This document shows, one piece after another, positions 45,720 through 57,553 of a stretch of 64,000 nt of DNA. Under the pieces are notes generated by a model that saw only the letters and a list, made by a program, of their open reading frames with translations, was not told where the DNA came from and ran no database searches. Positions within the stretch are counted from its first letter, which is position 1, and each line of letters starts with the position of its first letter. The DNA is from Litoditis marina. Its lineage: Eukaryota; Nematoda; Chromadorea; Rhabditida; Rhabditidae. Both the position numbers and the translations under genes were made by a program. Location: assembly GCA_964036275.1 (NCBI GenBank), contig OZ038434.1, positions 28,877,511-28,941,510 on the forward strand, read 5' to 3'.

Positions 45720-47935
45720 TAACTTTTTCATTTTTCAATTAAACTTTTTCTTTTGCCGTAGAACGCAAAAACTAGCATTCTTACCTTCTTTTAGATGACT
45801 GTGGGTGTGTTTTATAGCTCTAAGCGTCTTCAAAACAACTTCACTTTTTCAATAAAGTGTTGTTCAAAACTTACTTTGATCACTAAAAATCTAACTGATT
45901 ACCAGATTATAATTTTTAATCGAAGCTGAATCAAGTTTTATCGTATTTCCGAAATTTATTGCCGGAGAAGGCAAAAACTAGCTTTCTTACCTTCTTTTAG
46001 ATGACTGTAGGTGTGTTTTATAGCTCTAAGCGTCTTGAAAACAACGTCACTTTTTCAATAAAGTCTTGTTCAAAACTTACTTTGTTCACTAAAAATCTAA
46101 CTGATTACCAGATTATAATTTTTAATCGAAGCTGAATCAGGTTTTATCGTATTTCCGAAGTTTCTTGCCGTATAACGCAAAAACTAGCATTCTTACCTTC
46201 TTTTTTAGATGACTGTAGGTGTGTTTTCTAGCTCTAAGCGTCTTCAAAACAACTTTACTTTTTCAATAAAGTGTTGTTCAAAACTTACTTTGTTCACTAA
46301 AAATCTAACTGATTACCAGATTATAATTTTTAATAGAAGCTGAATCAGGTTTTATCGTATTTCCGAAGTTACTTGCCGTAGAACGCAAAAACTAGCATTC
46401 TTACCTTCTTTTTTAGATGACTGTAGGTGTGTTTTCTAGCTCTAAGCGTCTTCAAAACAACTTTACTTTTTCAATAAAGTGTTGTTCAAAACTTACTTTG
46501 TTCACTAAAAATCTAACTGATTACCAGACTATAATTTTTAATAGAAGCTGAATCAGGTTTTATCGTATTTCCGAAGTTTCTTGCCGTAGAACGCAAAAAC
46601 TAGCATTCTTACCTTCTTTTAGATGACTGTAGGTGTGTTTTCTAGCTCTAAGCGTCTTCAAAACAACTTTACTTTTTCAATAAAGTGTTGTTCAAAACTT
46701 ACTTTGTTCACTAAAAATCTAACTGATTACCAGATTATAATTTTTAATCGAAGCTGAATCAGGTTTTATCGTATTTCCGAAGTTTCTTGCCGTAGAACGC
46801 AAAAACTAGCATTCTTACCTTCTTTTTTAGATGACTGTAGGTGTGTTTTCTAGCTCTAAGCGTCTTCAAAACAACTTTACTTTTTCAATAAAGTGTTGTT
46901 CAAAACTTACTTTGTTCACTAAAAATCTAACTGATTACCAGACTATAATTTTTAATAGAAGCTGAATCAGGTTTTATCGTATTTCCGAAATTTCTTGCCG
47001 TAGAACGCAAAAACTAGCATTCTTACCTTCTTTTAGATGACTGCAGGTGTGTTTTCTAGCTCTAAGCGTCTTCAAAACAACTTTACTTTTTCAATAAAGT
47101 GTTGTTCAAAACTTACTTTGTTCACTAAAAATCTAACTGATTACCAGATTATAATTTTTAATCGAAGCTGAATCAAGTTTTATCGTATTTCCGAAATTTA
47201 TTGCCGTAGAAGGCAAAAACTAGCATTCTTACCTTCTTTTAGATGACTGTAGGTGTGTTTTATAGCTCTAAGCGTCTTGAAAACAACGTCACTTTTTCAA
47301 TAAAGTCTTGTTCAAAACTTACTTTGTTCACTAAAAATCTAACTGATTACCAGATTATAATTTTTAATCGAAGCTGAATCAGGTTTTATCGTATTTCCGA
47401 AGTTTCTTGCCGTAGAACGCAAAAACTAGCATTCTTACCTTCTTTTTTAGATGACTGTAGGTGTGTTTTCTAGCTCTAAGCGTCTTCAAAACAACTTTAC
47501 TTTTTCAATAAAGTGTTGTTCAAAACTTACTTTGTTCACTAAAAATCTAACTGATTACCAGATTATAATTTTTAATCGAAGCTGAATCAAGTTTTATCGT
47601 ATTTCCGAAATTTATTGCCGGAGAAGGCAAAAACTAGCATTCTTACCTTCTTTTAGATGACTGTAGGTGTGTTTTATAGCTCTAAGCGTCTTGAAAACAA
47701 CGTCACTTTTTCAATAAAGTCTTGTTCAAAACTTACTTTGTTCACTAAAAATCTAACTGATTACCAGATTATAGTTTTTAATCGACGCTGAATCAAGTTC
47801 TATCGTATTTCCAACATTTTCCAATGCAATTCATGCCTTTTACACTTCCACTAACCCCTGTCTGTCTCTTATTTCTCGCGCTGCAAATAGCGCATGGACG
47901 GACAGGTACCTCTATTGCTTGGCTATAGAACCACT

Positions 47936-48003
47936 GGGGGTCTAGCTCAGTGGTAGAGCGCTCCCTTAGCATGGGAGAGGGCTGGGGTTCAATTCCCCCT
48001 CCA
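47936..48003 (+). pseudogene. tRNA-Ala(AGC) pseudogene, acceptor deletion
   Basis: 68 nt. The bases ATAC are missing from the 3' side (TTCCCCCTCCA), cutting into the T stem and acceptor, and A7 is C. Cannot form the acceptor helix. Confidence 0.9.
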
Positions 48004-48356
48004 TAACTTTTTCATTTTTCAATTAAACTTTTTCTTTTGCCGTAGAACGCAAAAACTAGCATTCTTACCTTCTTTTAGATGACTGTGGGTGTGTTTTATA
48101 GCTCTAAGCGTCTTCAAAACAACTTCACTTTTTCAATAAAGTCTTGTTCAAAACTTACTTTGTTCACTAAAAATCTAACTGATTACCAGATTATAGTTTT
48201 TAATCGAAGCTGAATCAAGTTCTATCGTATTTCAACATTTTCCAATGCATTTCATGCCTTTTACACTTCCACTAATCCCTGTCTGTCTCTTATTTCTCGC
48301 GCTGCAAATAGCGCATGGACGGACACGTACCTCGATTACTTGGCTATAGAATCGCT

Positions 48357-48428
48357 GGGGGTATAGCTCAGTGGTAGAGCGCTCCCTTAGCATGGGAGAG
48401 GGCTGGGGTTCAATTCCCCATACCTCCA
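48357..48428 (+). tRNA. tRNA-Ala(AGC)
   Basis: Canonical body. The upstream hairpin has GGACACG, and the 3' flank has CATTTCTC. Confidence 0.95.
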
Positions 48429-49196
48429 TAACTTTTTCATTTCTCAATTAAACTTTTTATTTTGCCGTAGAACGCAAAAACTATCATTCTTACCTTCTTT
48501 TAGATGACTGTAGGTGTGTTTTCTAGCTCTAAGCGTCTTGAAAACAACGTCACTTTTTCAATAAAGTCTTGTTCAAAACTTACTTTGTTCACTAAAAATC
48601 TAACTGATTACCAGATTATAATTTTTAATCGAAGCTGAATCAGGTTTTATCGTATTTCCGAAGTTTCTTGCCGTAGAACGCAAAAACTAGCATTCTTACC
48701 TTCTTTTTTAGATGACTGTAGGTGTGTTTTCTAGCTCTAAGCGTCTTCAAAACAACTTTACTTTTTCAATAAAGTGTTGTTCAAAACTTACTTTGTTCAC
48801 TAAAAATCTAACTGATTACCAGATTATAATTTTTAATCGAAGCTGAATCAAGTTTTATCGTATTTCCGAAATTTATTGCCGGAGAAGGCAAAAACTAGCA
48901 TTCTTACCTTCTTTTAGATGACTGTAGGTGTGTTTTATAGCTCTAAGCGTCTTGAAAACAACGTCACTTTTTCAATAAAGTCTTGTTCAAAACTTACTTT
49001 GTTCACTAAAAATCTAACTGATTACCAGATTATAGTTTTTAATCGACGCTGAATCAAGTTCTATCGTATTTCCAACATTTTCCAATGCAATTCATGCCTT
49101 TTACACTTCCACTAACCCCTGTCTGTCTCTTATTTCTCGCGCTGCAAATAGCGCATGGACGGACAGGTACCTCTATTGCTTGGCTATAGAACCACT

Positions 49197-49264
49197 GGGG
49201 GTCTAGCTCAGTGGTAGAGCGCTCCCTTAGCATGGGAGAGGGCTGGGGTTCAATTCCCCCTCCA
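49197..49264 (+). pseudogene. tRNA-Ala(AGC) pseudogene, acceptor deletion (duplicate)
   Basis: Identical lesion to 47936, 1261 bp downstream. The pair 47936/48357 was duplicated as 49197/49618. Confidence 0.9.
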
Positions 49265-49617
49265 TAACTTTTTCATTTTTCAATTAAACTTTTTCTTTTG
49301 CCGTAGAACGCAAAAACTAGCATTCTTACCTTCTTTTAGATGACTGTGGGTGTGTTTTATAGCTCTAAGCGTCTTCAAAACAACTTCACTTTTTCAATAA
49401 AGTCTTGTTCAAAACTTACTTTGTTCACTAAAAATCTAACTGATTACCAGATTATAGTTTTTAATCGAAGCTGAATCAAGTTCTATCGTATTTCAACATT
49501 TTCCAATGCATTTCATGCCTTTTACACTTCCACTAATCCCTGTCTGTCTCTTATTTCTCGCGCTGCAAATAGCGCATGGACGGACACGTACCTCGATTGC
49601 TTGGCTATAGAATCGCT

Positions 49618-49689
49618 GGGGGTATAGCTCAGTGGTAGAGCGCTCCCTTAGCATGGGAGAGGGCTGGGGTTCAATTCCCCATACCTCCA
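49618..49689 (+). tRNA. tRNA-Ala(AGC)
   Basis: Canonical; duplicate of 48357. Confidence 0.95.
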
Positions 49690-50044
49690 TAACTTTTTCA
49701 TTTCTCAATTAAACTTTTTATTTTGCCGTAGAACGCAAAAACTATCATTCTTACCTTCTTTTTTAGATGACTGTGGGTGTGTTTTATAGCTCTAAGCGTC
49801 TTCAAAACAACTTCACTTTTTCAATAAAGTCTTGTTCAAAACTTACTTTGTTCACTAAAAATCTGACTGATTACCAGATTATAGTTTTTAATCGAAGCTG
49901 AATCAAGTGTTATCGTATTTCAATATTTTCCAATGCATTTCATGCCTTTTACACTTCCACTAATCCCTGTCTGTCTCTTATTTCTCGCGCTGCAAATAGC
50001 GCATGGACGGACACGTACCTCGATTACTTGGCTATAGAATCGCT

Positions 50045-50116
50045 GGGGGTATAGCTCAGTGGTAGAGCGCTCCCTTAGCATGGGAGAGGGCTGGGGTTCA
50101 ATTCCCCATACCTCCA
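50045..50116 (+). tRNA. tRNA-Ala(AGC)
   Basis: Canonical. 427 bp after 49618. Last copy before the non-satellite segment. Confidence 0.95.
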
Positions 50117-50600
50117 TAACTTTTTCATTTCTCAATTAAACTTTTTATTTTGCCGTAGAACGCAAAAACTATCATTCTTACCTTCTTTTTTAGATGACTG
50201 TAGGTGTGTTTTCTAGCTCTAAGCGTCTTCAAAACAACTTTACTTTTTCAATAAAGTGTTGTTCAAAACTTACTTTGTTCACTAAAAATCTAACTGATTA
50301 CCAGATTATAATTTTTAATCGAAGCTGAATCAAGTGTTATCGTATTTCCGAAATTTCTTGCCGTAGAACGCAAAAACTAGCATTCTTACCTTCTTTTAGA
50401 TGACTGTAGGTGTGTTTTATAGCTCTAAGCGTCTTCAAAACAACTTCACTTTTTCAATAAAGTCTTGTTCAAAACTTACTTTATTCACTAAAAATCTAAC
50501 TGATTACCAGATTATAATTTTTAATCGAAGCTGAATCAAGTTTTATCATAATTCCGAAATTTCTTGCCGTAGAACGCAAAAACTAGCATTCTTACCTTCT

Positions 50601-51191
50601 TCTCTGATAGATTTCTGCCGAGTGCGAGCCGGAAGGTCGGGTTGGCAGCGGGCCGTCATCCGGCTCGCCGCGGACAACCCCAACCAGCTCACAATCGACC
50701 TCCCCGCGCATTTGTGCAACTCGTACTAAATACGGCGCTACCAAATACGTGCTGGCGACCCTTTGAGAAAGAAATCGGGTACAAGCATTCAGCCCACATG
50801 CGCTTTTGCAAATGAACTCTTGAAGTTTTACCTTCTTTAAGAGTTCTATTGCCCTAAAGCAAAGAAAGATATGTTTTTTTCGAAAACATTTTTGTTGAGC
50901 AAATACTGTTTTGTTCTATTAAACACTTTTCTATTAAAAATTATTTTTTGAGAACTGAAACAGAAATTGAATAAACGGTGATATAGTTTCAATAAGTAGT
51001 GTTTATAACTTCTACTTGAATGAAAAGAACTGGTTAGTGGAAAACGTGTGATATTCGGCTGTGTCGGTTTGATAAATTTTGCCGGGTGCCAGCCCGTTTT
51101 TTGACGGCGGCGGGCACGTTTGTGAAAACGGGAGCTATCCGTCTGGCACCGCGCAGCAATCGGGCGCGCGCCAGGCAAGATTCTTTCTCAG
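50601..51191. mobile_element. 591-bp non-satellite segment inside the array
   Basis: Replaces the join between CTTACCTTCT and TTTTAGATG of a monomer. Both ends are GC-rich. There is a 9-bp inverted repeat CGAGCCGGA/TCCGGCTCG (50625-50633, 50659-50667) and an 8-bp one (50814-50821, 50839-50846); the middle is AT-rich. The right part (51060-51180) contains a GCCGCCG/GGGCACG-type GC block. An ORF of 110 codons (50846-51178, minus) is basic and unrecognised. Clear terminal inverted repeats and a target-site duplication are not evident. A mobile or dispersed repeat is my best guess. Confidence 0.4.
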
Positions 51192-51584
51192 TTTTAGATG
51201 ACTGTAGGTGTGTTTTCTAGCTCTAAGCGTGTTCAAAATAACTGTACTTTTTCGATAAAGTATTGTTCAAAACTTACTTTGTTCACTAAAAATCTAACTG
51301 ATTAACAGATTTCAACTTTTAATCAAAGCTGAATCAAGTTCTATCGTATTTCCAACATTTAGTGCCGTAGAACGCAAAAACTAGCATTCTTACCTTCTTT
51401 TAGATGACTGTATGTGTGTTTTCTAGTTCTAAGCGTCTTAAAAATAACTGTACTTTTTCAATAAAGTGCTGTTCAAAACTCACTTTGTTCACTAAAAATC
51501 TAACTGATTCACAGATTTCAACTTTTAATCAAAGCTGAATCAAGTTCTATCGTATTTCCAACATTTTCCAATGCATTTCATGCC

Positions 51585-51609
51585 TGGGGTTCAATTCCCC
51601 ATACCTCCA
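51585..51609 (+). pseudogene. tRNA-Ala 3' remnant (25 nt)
   Basis: Only the T arm, 3' acceptor strand and A73 remain, joined directly to the module start at CATGCCT|GGGGTTC. Box B is kept, box A and the anticodon are gone. The CT at the join is present in both parental sequences. Confidence 0.9.
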
Positions 51610-51865
51610 TAACTTTTTCATTTCTCAATTAAACTTTTTATTTTGCCGTAGAACGCAAAAACTAGCATTCTTACCTTCTTTTAGATGACTGTAGGTGTGT
51701 TTTCTAGTTCTAAGCGTCTTAAAAATAACTGTACTTTTTCAATAAAGTGTTGTTCAAAACTCACTTTGTTCACTAAAAATCCAACTGATACACAGATTTC
51801 AACTTTTAATCAAAGCTGAATCAAGTTCTATCGTATTTCCAACATTTTCCAATGCATTTCATGCC

Positions 51866-51890
51866 TGGGGTTCAATTCCCCATACCTCCA
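51866..51890 (+). pseudogene. tRNA-Ala 3' remnant (25 nt)
   Basis: Same deletion junction as 51585, one monomer downstream. The T-run terminator follows. Confidence 0.9.
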
Positions 51891-52243
51891 TAACTTTTTC
51901 ATTTTTCAATTTAACTTTTTATTTTGCCGTAGAACGCCAATACTAGCATTCTTGCCTTCTTTTAGATGACTGTAGGTGTGTTTTCTAGCTCTGAGCGTGT
52001 TCAAAATAACTGTACTTTTTCGATAAAGTATTGTTCAAAACTTACTTTGTTCACTAAAAATCCAACTGATACACAGATTTCAACTTTTAATCAAAGCTGA
52101 ATCAAGTGTTATCGTATTTCAATATTTTCCAATGCATTTCATGCCTTTTACACTTCCACTAATCCCTGTCTGTCTCTTATTTCTCGCGCTGCAAATAGCG
52201 CATGGACGGACACGTACCTCGATTGCTTGGCTATAGAATCGCT

Positions 52244-52315
52244 GGGGGTATAGCTCAGTGGTAGAGCGCTCCCTTAGCATGGGAGAGGGCTGGGGTTCAA
52301 TTCCCCATACCTCCA
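52244..52315 (+). tRNA. tRNA-Ala(AGC)
   Basis: Canonical. First intact gene after the non-satellite segment; upstream hairpin variant GGACACG. Confidence 0.95.
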
Positions 52316-52668
52316 TAACTTTTTCATTTTTCAATTAAACTTTTTATTTTGCCGTAGAACGCAAAAACTATCATTCTTACCTTCTTTTAGATGACTGTAG
52401 GTGTGTTTTCTAGCTCTAAGCGTCTTCAAAACAACTTTACTTTTTCAATAAAGTGTTGTTCAAAACTTACTTTGTTCACTAAAAATCTAACTGATTACCA
52501 GATTATAATTTTTAATCGAAGCTGAATCAAGTGTTATCGTATTTCAATATTTTCCAATGCATTTCATGCCTTTTACACTTCCACTAACCCCTGTCTGTCT
52601 CTTATTTCTCGCGCTGCAAATAGCGCATGGACGGACAGGTACCTCGATTGCTTGGCTATAGAATCGCT

Positions 52669-52740
52669 GGGGGTATAGCTCAGTGGTAGAGCGCTCCCTT
52701 AGCATGGGAGAGGGCTGGGGTTCAATTCCCCATACCTCCA
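52669..52740 (+). tRNA. tRNA-Ala(AGC)
   Basis: Canonical; 425 bp after the previous copy. Upstream hairpin fully paired (GGACAGG). Confidence 0.95.
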
Positions 52741-53093
52741 TAACTTTTTCATTTTTCAATTAAACTTTTTATTTTGCCGTAGAACGCAAAAACTATCATT
52801 CTTACCTTCTTTTAGATGACTGTAGGTGTGTTTTCTAGCTCTAAGCGTCTTCAAAACAACTTCACTTTTTCAATAAAGTGTTGTTCAAAACTTACTTTGT
52901 TCACTAAAAATCTAACTGATTACCAGATTATAGTTTTTAATCGAAGCTGAATCAAGTTCTATCGTATTTCAATATTTTGCAATGCATTTCATGCCTTTTA
53001 TACTTCCACTAACCCCTGTATGTCTATTATTTCTCGCGCTGCAAATAGCCCATGGACGGACAGGTACCTCGATTGCTTGGCTATAGAATCGCT

Positions 53094-53165
53094 GGGGGTA
53101 TAGCTCAGTGGTAGAGCGCTCCCTTAGCATGAGAGAGGGCTGGGGTTCAATTCCCCATACCTCCA
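53094..53165 (+). tRNA. tRNA-Ala(AGC), G40A variant
   Basis: The anticodon stem reads CTCCC/GAGAG, so C30-G40 becomes a C.A mismatch. Promoter boxes are intact, so it may be transcribed, but a weakened stem could affect stability. Flank CATTTTTTAATT. Confidence 0.88.
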
Positions 53166-53518
53166 TAACTTTTTCATTTTTTAATTAAACTTTTTATTTT
53201 GCCATAGAACGCAAAAACTAGCATTCTTACCTTCTTTTAGATGACTGTAGGTGTGTTTTCTAGCTCTAAGCGTCTTCAAAACAACTTTACTTTTTCAATA
53301 AAGTGTTGTTCAAAACTTACTTTGTTCACTAAAAATCTAACTAATTACCAGATTATAATTTTTAATCGAAGCTGAATCAAGTGTTATCGTATTTCAATAT
53401 TTTCCAATGCATTTCATGCCTTTTACACTTCCACTAACCCCTGTCTGTCTCTTATTTCTCGCGCTGCAAATAGCGCATGGACGGACACGTACCTCGATTG
53501 CTTGGCTATAGAATCGCT

Positions 53519-53590
53519 GGGGGTATAGCTCAGTGGTAGAGCGCTCCCTTAGCATGAGAGAGGGCTGGGGTTCAATTCCCCATACCTCCA
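53519..53590 (+). tRNA. tRNA-Ala(AGC), G40A variant
   Basis: Same stem mismatch as 53094, combined with the GGACACG upstream variant. Confidence 0.88.
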
Positions 53591-53846
53591 TAACTTTTTC
53601 ATTTTTTAATTAAACTTTTTATTTTGCCATAGAACGCAAAAACTAGCATTCTTACCTTCTTTTAGATGACTGTAGGTGTGTTTTCTAGCTCTAAGCGTCT
53701 TAAAAATAACTGTACTTTTTCAATAAAGTGCTGTTCAAAACTCACTTTGTTCACTAAAAATCTAACTGATTCACAGATTTCAACTTTTAATCAAAGCTGA
53801 ATCAAGTTCTATCGTATTTCCAACATTTTCCAATGCATTTCATGCC

Positions 53847-53871
53847 TGGGGTTCAATTCCCCATACCTCCA
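53847..53871 (+). pseudogene. tRNA-Ala 3' remnant (25 nt)
   Basis: Duplicate of 51585 at +2262. Confidence 0.9.
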
Positions 53872-54127
53872 TAACTTTTTCATTTCTCAATTAAACTTTT
53901 TATTTTGCCGTAGAACGCAAAAACTAGCATTCTTACCTTCTTTTAGATGACTGTAGGTGTGTTTTCTAGTTCTAAGCGTCTTAAAAATAACTGTACTTTT
54001 TCAATAAAGTGTTGTTCAAAACTCACTTTGTTCACTAAAAATCCAACTGATACACAGATTTCAACTTTTAATCAAAGCTGAATCAAGTTCTATCGTATTT
54101 CCAACATTTTCCAATGCATTTCATGCC

Positions 54128-54152
54128 TGGGGTTCAATTCCCCATACCTCCA
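54128..54152 (+). pseudogene. tRNA-Ala 3' remnant (25 nt)
   Basis: Duplicate of 51866 at +2262. Confidence 0.9.
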
Positions 54153-54505
54153 TAACTTTTTCATTTTTCAATTTAACTTTTTATTTTGCCGTAGAACGCC
54201 AATACTAGCATTCTTGCCTTCTTTTAGATGACTGTAGGTGTGTTTTCTAGCTCTGAGCGTGTTCAAAATAACTGTACTTTTTCGATAAAGTATTGTTCAA
54301 AACTTACTTTGTTCACTAAAAATCCAACTGATACACAGATTTCAACTTTTAATCAAAGCTGAATCAAGTGTTATCGTATTTCAATATTTTCCAATGCATT
54401 TCATGCCTTTTACACTTCCACTAATCCCTGTCTGTCTCTCATTTCTCGCGCTGCAAATAGCGCATGGACGGACACGTACCTCGATTGCTTGGCTATAGAA
54501 TCGCT

Positions 54506-54577
54506 GGGGGTATAGCTCAGTGGTAGAGCGCTCCCTTAGCATGGGAGAGGGCTGGGGTTCAATTCCCCATACCTCCA
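54506..54577 (+). tRNA. tRNA-Ala(AGC)
   Basis: Canonical; duplicate of 52244. The module differs by CTCTCATTT. Confidence 0.95.
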
Positions 54578-54930
54578 TAACTTTTTCATTTTTCAATTAA
54601 ACTTTTTATTTTGCCGTAGAACGCAAAAACTATCATTCTTACCTTCTTTTAGATGACTGTAGGTGTGTTTTCTAGCTCTAAGCGTCTTCAAAACAACTTT
54701 ACTTTTTCAATAAAGTGTTGTTCAAAACTTACTTTGTTCACTAAAAATCTAACTGATTACCAGATTATAATTTTCAATCGAAGCTGAATCAAGTGTTATC
54801 GTATTTCAATATTTTCCAATGCATTTCATGCCTTTTACACTTCCACTAACCCCTGTCTGTCTCTTATTTCTCGCGCTGCAAATAGCGCATGGACGGACAG
54901 GTACCTCGATTGCTTGGCTATAGAATCGCT

Positions 54931-55002
54931 GGGGGTATAGCTCAGTGGTAGAGCGCTCCCTTAGCATGGGAGAGGGCTGGGGTTCAATTCCCCATACCTC
55001 CA
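54931..55002 (+). tRNA. tRNA-Ala(AGC)
   Basis: Canonical; duplicate of 52669. Confidence 0.95.
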
Positions 55003-55355
55003 TAACTTTTTCATTTTTCAATTAAACTTTTTATTTTGCCGTAGAACGCAAAAACTATCATTCTTACCTTCTTTTAGATGACTGTAGGTGTGTTTTCTAG
55101 CTCTAAGCGTCTTCAAAACAACTTCACTTTTTCAATAAAGTGTTGTTCAAAACTTACTTTGTTCACTAAAAATCTAACTGATTACCAGATTATAGTTTTT
55201 AATCGAAGCTGAATCAAGTTCTATCGTATTTCAATATTTTGCAATGCATTTCATGCCTTTTATACTTCCACTAACCCCTGTATGTCTATTATTTCTCGCG
55301 CTGCAAATAGCCCATGGACGGACAGGTACCTCGATTGCTTGGCTATAGAATCGCT

Positions 55356-55427
55356 GGGGGTATAGCTCAGTGGTAGAGCGCTCCCTTAGCATGGGAGAGG
55401 GCTGGGGTTCAATTCCCCATACCTCCA
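55356..55427 (+). tRNA. tRNA-Ala(AGC)
   Basis: Canonical G40, although its block partner at 53094 has A40. The upstream half of the module keeps the ATAGCCCATGG variant, so the two halves have different histories. Confidence 0.95.
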
Positions 55428-55780
55428 TAACTTTTTCATTTTTCAATTAAACTTTTTATTTTGCCGTAGAACGCAAAAACTATCATTCTTACCTTCTTTT
55501 AGATGACTGTAGGTGTGTTTTCTAGCTCTAAGCGTCTTCAAAACAACTTCACTTTTTCAATAAAGTGTTGTTCAAAACTTACTTTGTTCACTAAAAATCT
55601 AACTGATTACCAGATTATAGTTTTTAATCGAAGCTGAATCAAGTTCTATCGTATTTCAATATTTTGCAATGCATTTCATGCCTTTTATACTTCCACTAAC
55701 CCCTGTATGTCTATTATTTCTCGCGCTGCAAATAGCCCATGGACGGACAGGTACCTCGATTGCTTGGCTATAGAATCGCT

Positions 55781-55852
55781 GGGGGTATAGCTCAGTGGTA
55801 GAGCGCTCCCTTAGCATGAGAGAGGGCTGGGGTTCAATTCCCCATACCTCCA
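55781..55852 (+). tRNA. tRNA-Ala(AGC), G40A variant
   Basis: C30.A40 mismatch. The hairpin upstream has the AGCCC variant that breaks one inner pair. Confidence 0.88.
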
Positions 55853-56205
55853 TAACTTTTTCATTTTTTAATTAAACTTTTTATTTTGCCATAGAACGCA
55901 AAAACTAGCATTCTTACCTTCTTTTAGATGACTGTAGGTGTGTTTTCTAGCTCTAAGCGTCTTCAAAACAACTTTACTTTTTCAATAAAGTGTTGTTCAA
56001 AACTTACTTTGTTCACTAAAAATCTAACTAATTACCAGATTATAATTTTTAATCGAAGCTGAATCAAGTGTTATCGTATTTCAATATTTTCCAATGCATT
56101 TCATGCCTTTTACACTTCCACTAACCCCTGTCTGTCTCTTATTTCTCGCGCTGCAAATAGCGCATGGACGGACAGGTACCTCGATTGCTTGGCTATAGAA
56201 TCGCT

Positions 56206-56277
56206 GGGGGTATAGCTCAGTGGTAGAGCGCTCCCTTAGCATGGGAGAGGGCTGGGGTTCAATTCCCCATACCTCCA
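56206..56277 (+). tRNA. tRNA-Ala(AGC)
   Basis: Canonical; 425-bp spacing. Confidence 0.95.
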
Positions 56278-56630
56278 TAACTTTTTCATTTTTCAATTAA
56301 ACTTTTTATTTTGCCGTAGAACGCAAAAACTATCATTCTTACCTTCTTTTAGATGACTGTAGGTGTGTTTTCTAGCTCTAAGCGTCTTCAAAACAACTTC
56401 ACTTTTTCAATAAAGTGTTGTTCAAAACTTACTTTGTTCACTAAAAATCTAACTGATTACCAGATTATAGTTTTTAATCGAAGCTGAATCAAGTTCTATC
56501 GTATTTCAATATTTTGCAATGCATTTCATGCCTTTTATACTTCCACTAACCCCTGTATGTCTATTATTTCTCGCGCTGCAAATAGCCCATGGACGGACAG
56601 GTACCTCGATTGCTTGGCTATTGAATCGCT

Positions 56631-56702
56631 GGGGGTATAGCTCAGTGGTAGAGCGCTCCCTTAGCATGAGAGAGGGCTGGGGTTCAATTCCCCATACCTC
56701 CA
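56631..56702 (+). tRNA. tRNA-Ala(AGC), G40A variant
   Basis: Fourth A40 copy. Upstream element TATTG instead of TATAG. Confidence 0.88.
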
Positions 56703-57055
56703 TAACTTTTTCATTTTTTAATTAAACTTTTTATTTTGCCATAGAACGCAAAAACTAGCATTCTTACCTTCTTTTAGATGACTGTAGGTGTGTTTTCTAG
56801 CTCTAAGCGTCTTCAAAACAACTTTACTTTTTCAATAAAGTGTTGTTCAAAACTTACTTTGTTCACTAAAAATCTAACTGATTACCAGATTATAATTTTT
56901 AATCGAAGCTGAATCAAGTGTTATCGTATTTCAATATTTTCCAATGCATTTCATGCCTTTTACACTTCCACTAACCCCTGTCTGTCTCTTATTTCTCGCG
57001 CTGCAAATAGCGCATGGACGGACAGGTACCTCGATTGCTTGGCTATAGAATCGCT

Positions 57056-57127
57056 GGGGGTATAGCTCAGTGGTAGAGCGCTCCCTTAGCATGGGAGAGG
57101 GCTGGGGTTCAATTCCCCATACCTCCA
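57056..57127 (+). tRNA. tRNA-Ala(AGC)
   Basis: Canonical. Last member of the 425-bp ladder. Confidence 0.95.
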
Positions 57128-57481
57128 TAACTTTTTCATTTTTCAATTAAACTTTTTATTTTGCCGTAGAACGCAAAAACTATCATTCTTACCTTCTTTT
57201 AGATGACTGTAGGTGTGTTTTCTAGCTCTAAGCGTCTTCAAAACAACTTCACTTTTTCAATAAAGTGTTGTTCAAAACTTACTTTGTTCACTAAAAATCT
57301 AACTGATTACCAGATTTCAACTTTTAATCAAAGCTGAATCAAGTTCTATCGTATTTCCAACATTTTCCAATGCATTTCATGCCTTTTACACTTCCACTAA
57401 ACCCTGTCTGTCTCTCATTTCTCGCGCTGCAAATAGCGCATGGACGGACAGGTACCTCGATTGCTTGGCTATAGAATCGCT

Positions 57482-57553
57482 GGGGGTATAGCTCAGTGGT
57501 AGAGCGCTCCCTTAGCATGGGAGAGGGCTGGGGTTCAATTCCCCATACCTCCA
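57482..57553 (+). tRNA. tRNA-Ala(AGC)
   Basis: Canonical. Module variant CTAAACCCTG, 3' flank TTTTTCGTTTTTC. Confidence 0.95.

Larger units (their letters stand above)
43130..45860 (+). repeat. 2733-bp higher-order unit, copy 2
   Basis: Near-identical partner of 40400-43130. Differences include AGTTGTATCG (44876; AGTTCTATCG in copy 1) and GGCCGGAC (44974). Confidence 0.85.
51541..53800 (+). repeat. 2262-bp higher-order unit, copy 1
   Basis: Maps to 53803-56060: two tRNA remnants and four tRNAs recur at exactly +2262 (51585, 51866, 52244, 52669, 53094, 53519). Within it tRNAs are 425 bp apart, so one tRNA module alternates with one monomer. Confidence 0.85.

Noticed and set aside
33010..56725. 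Plus-strand 68-codon ORFs starting MHFMPFTLPLTPVC
   Set aside because: They run through the tRNA upstream region and the tRNA itself, and are open only where TATAGAA has become TATATAA, TACAGAA or TATTGAA. Chance frames.
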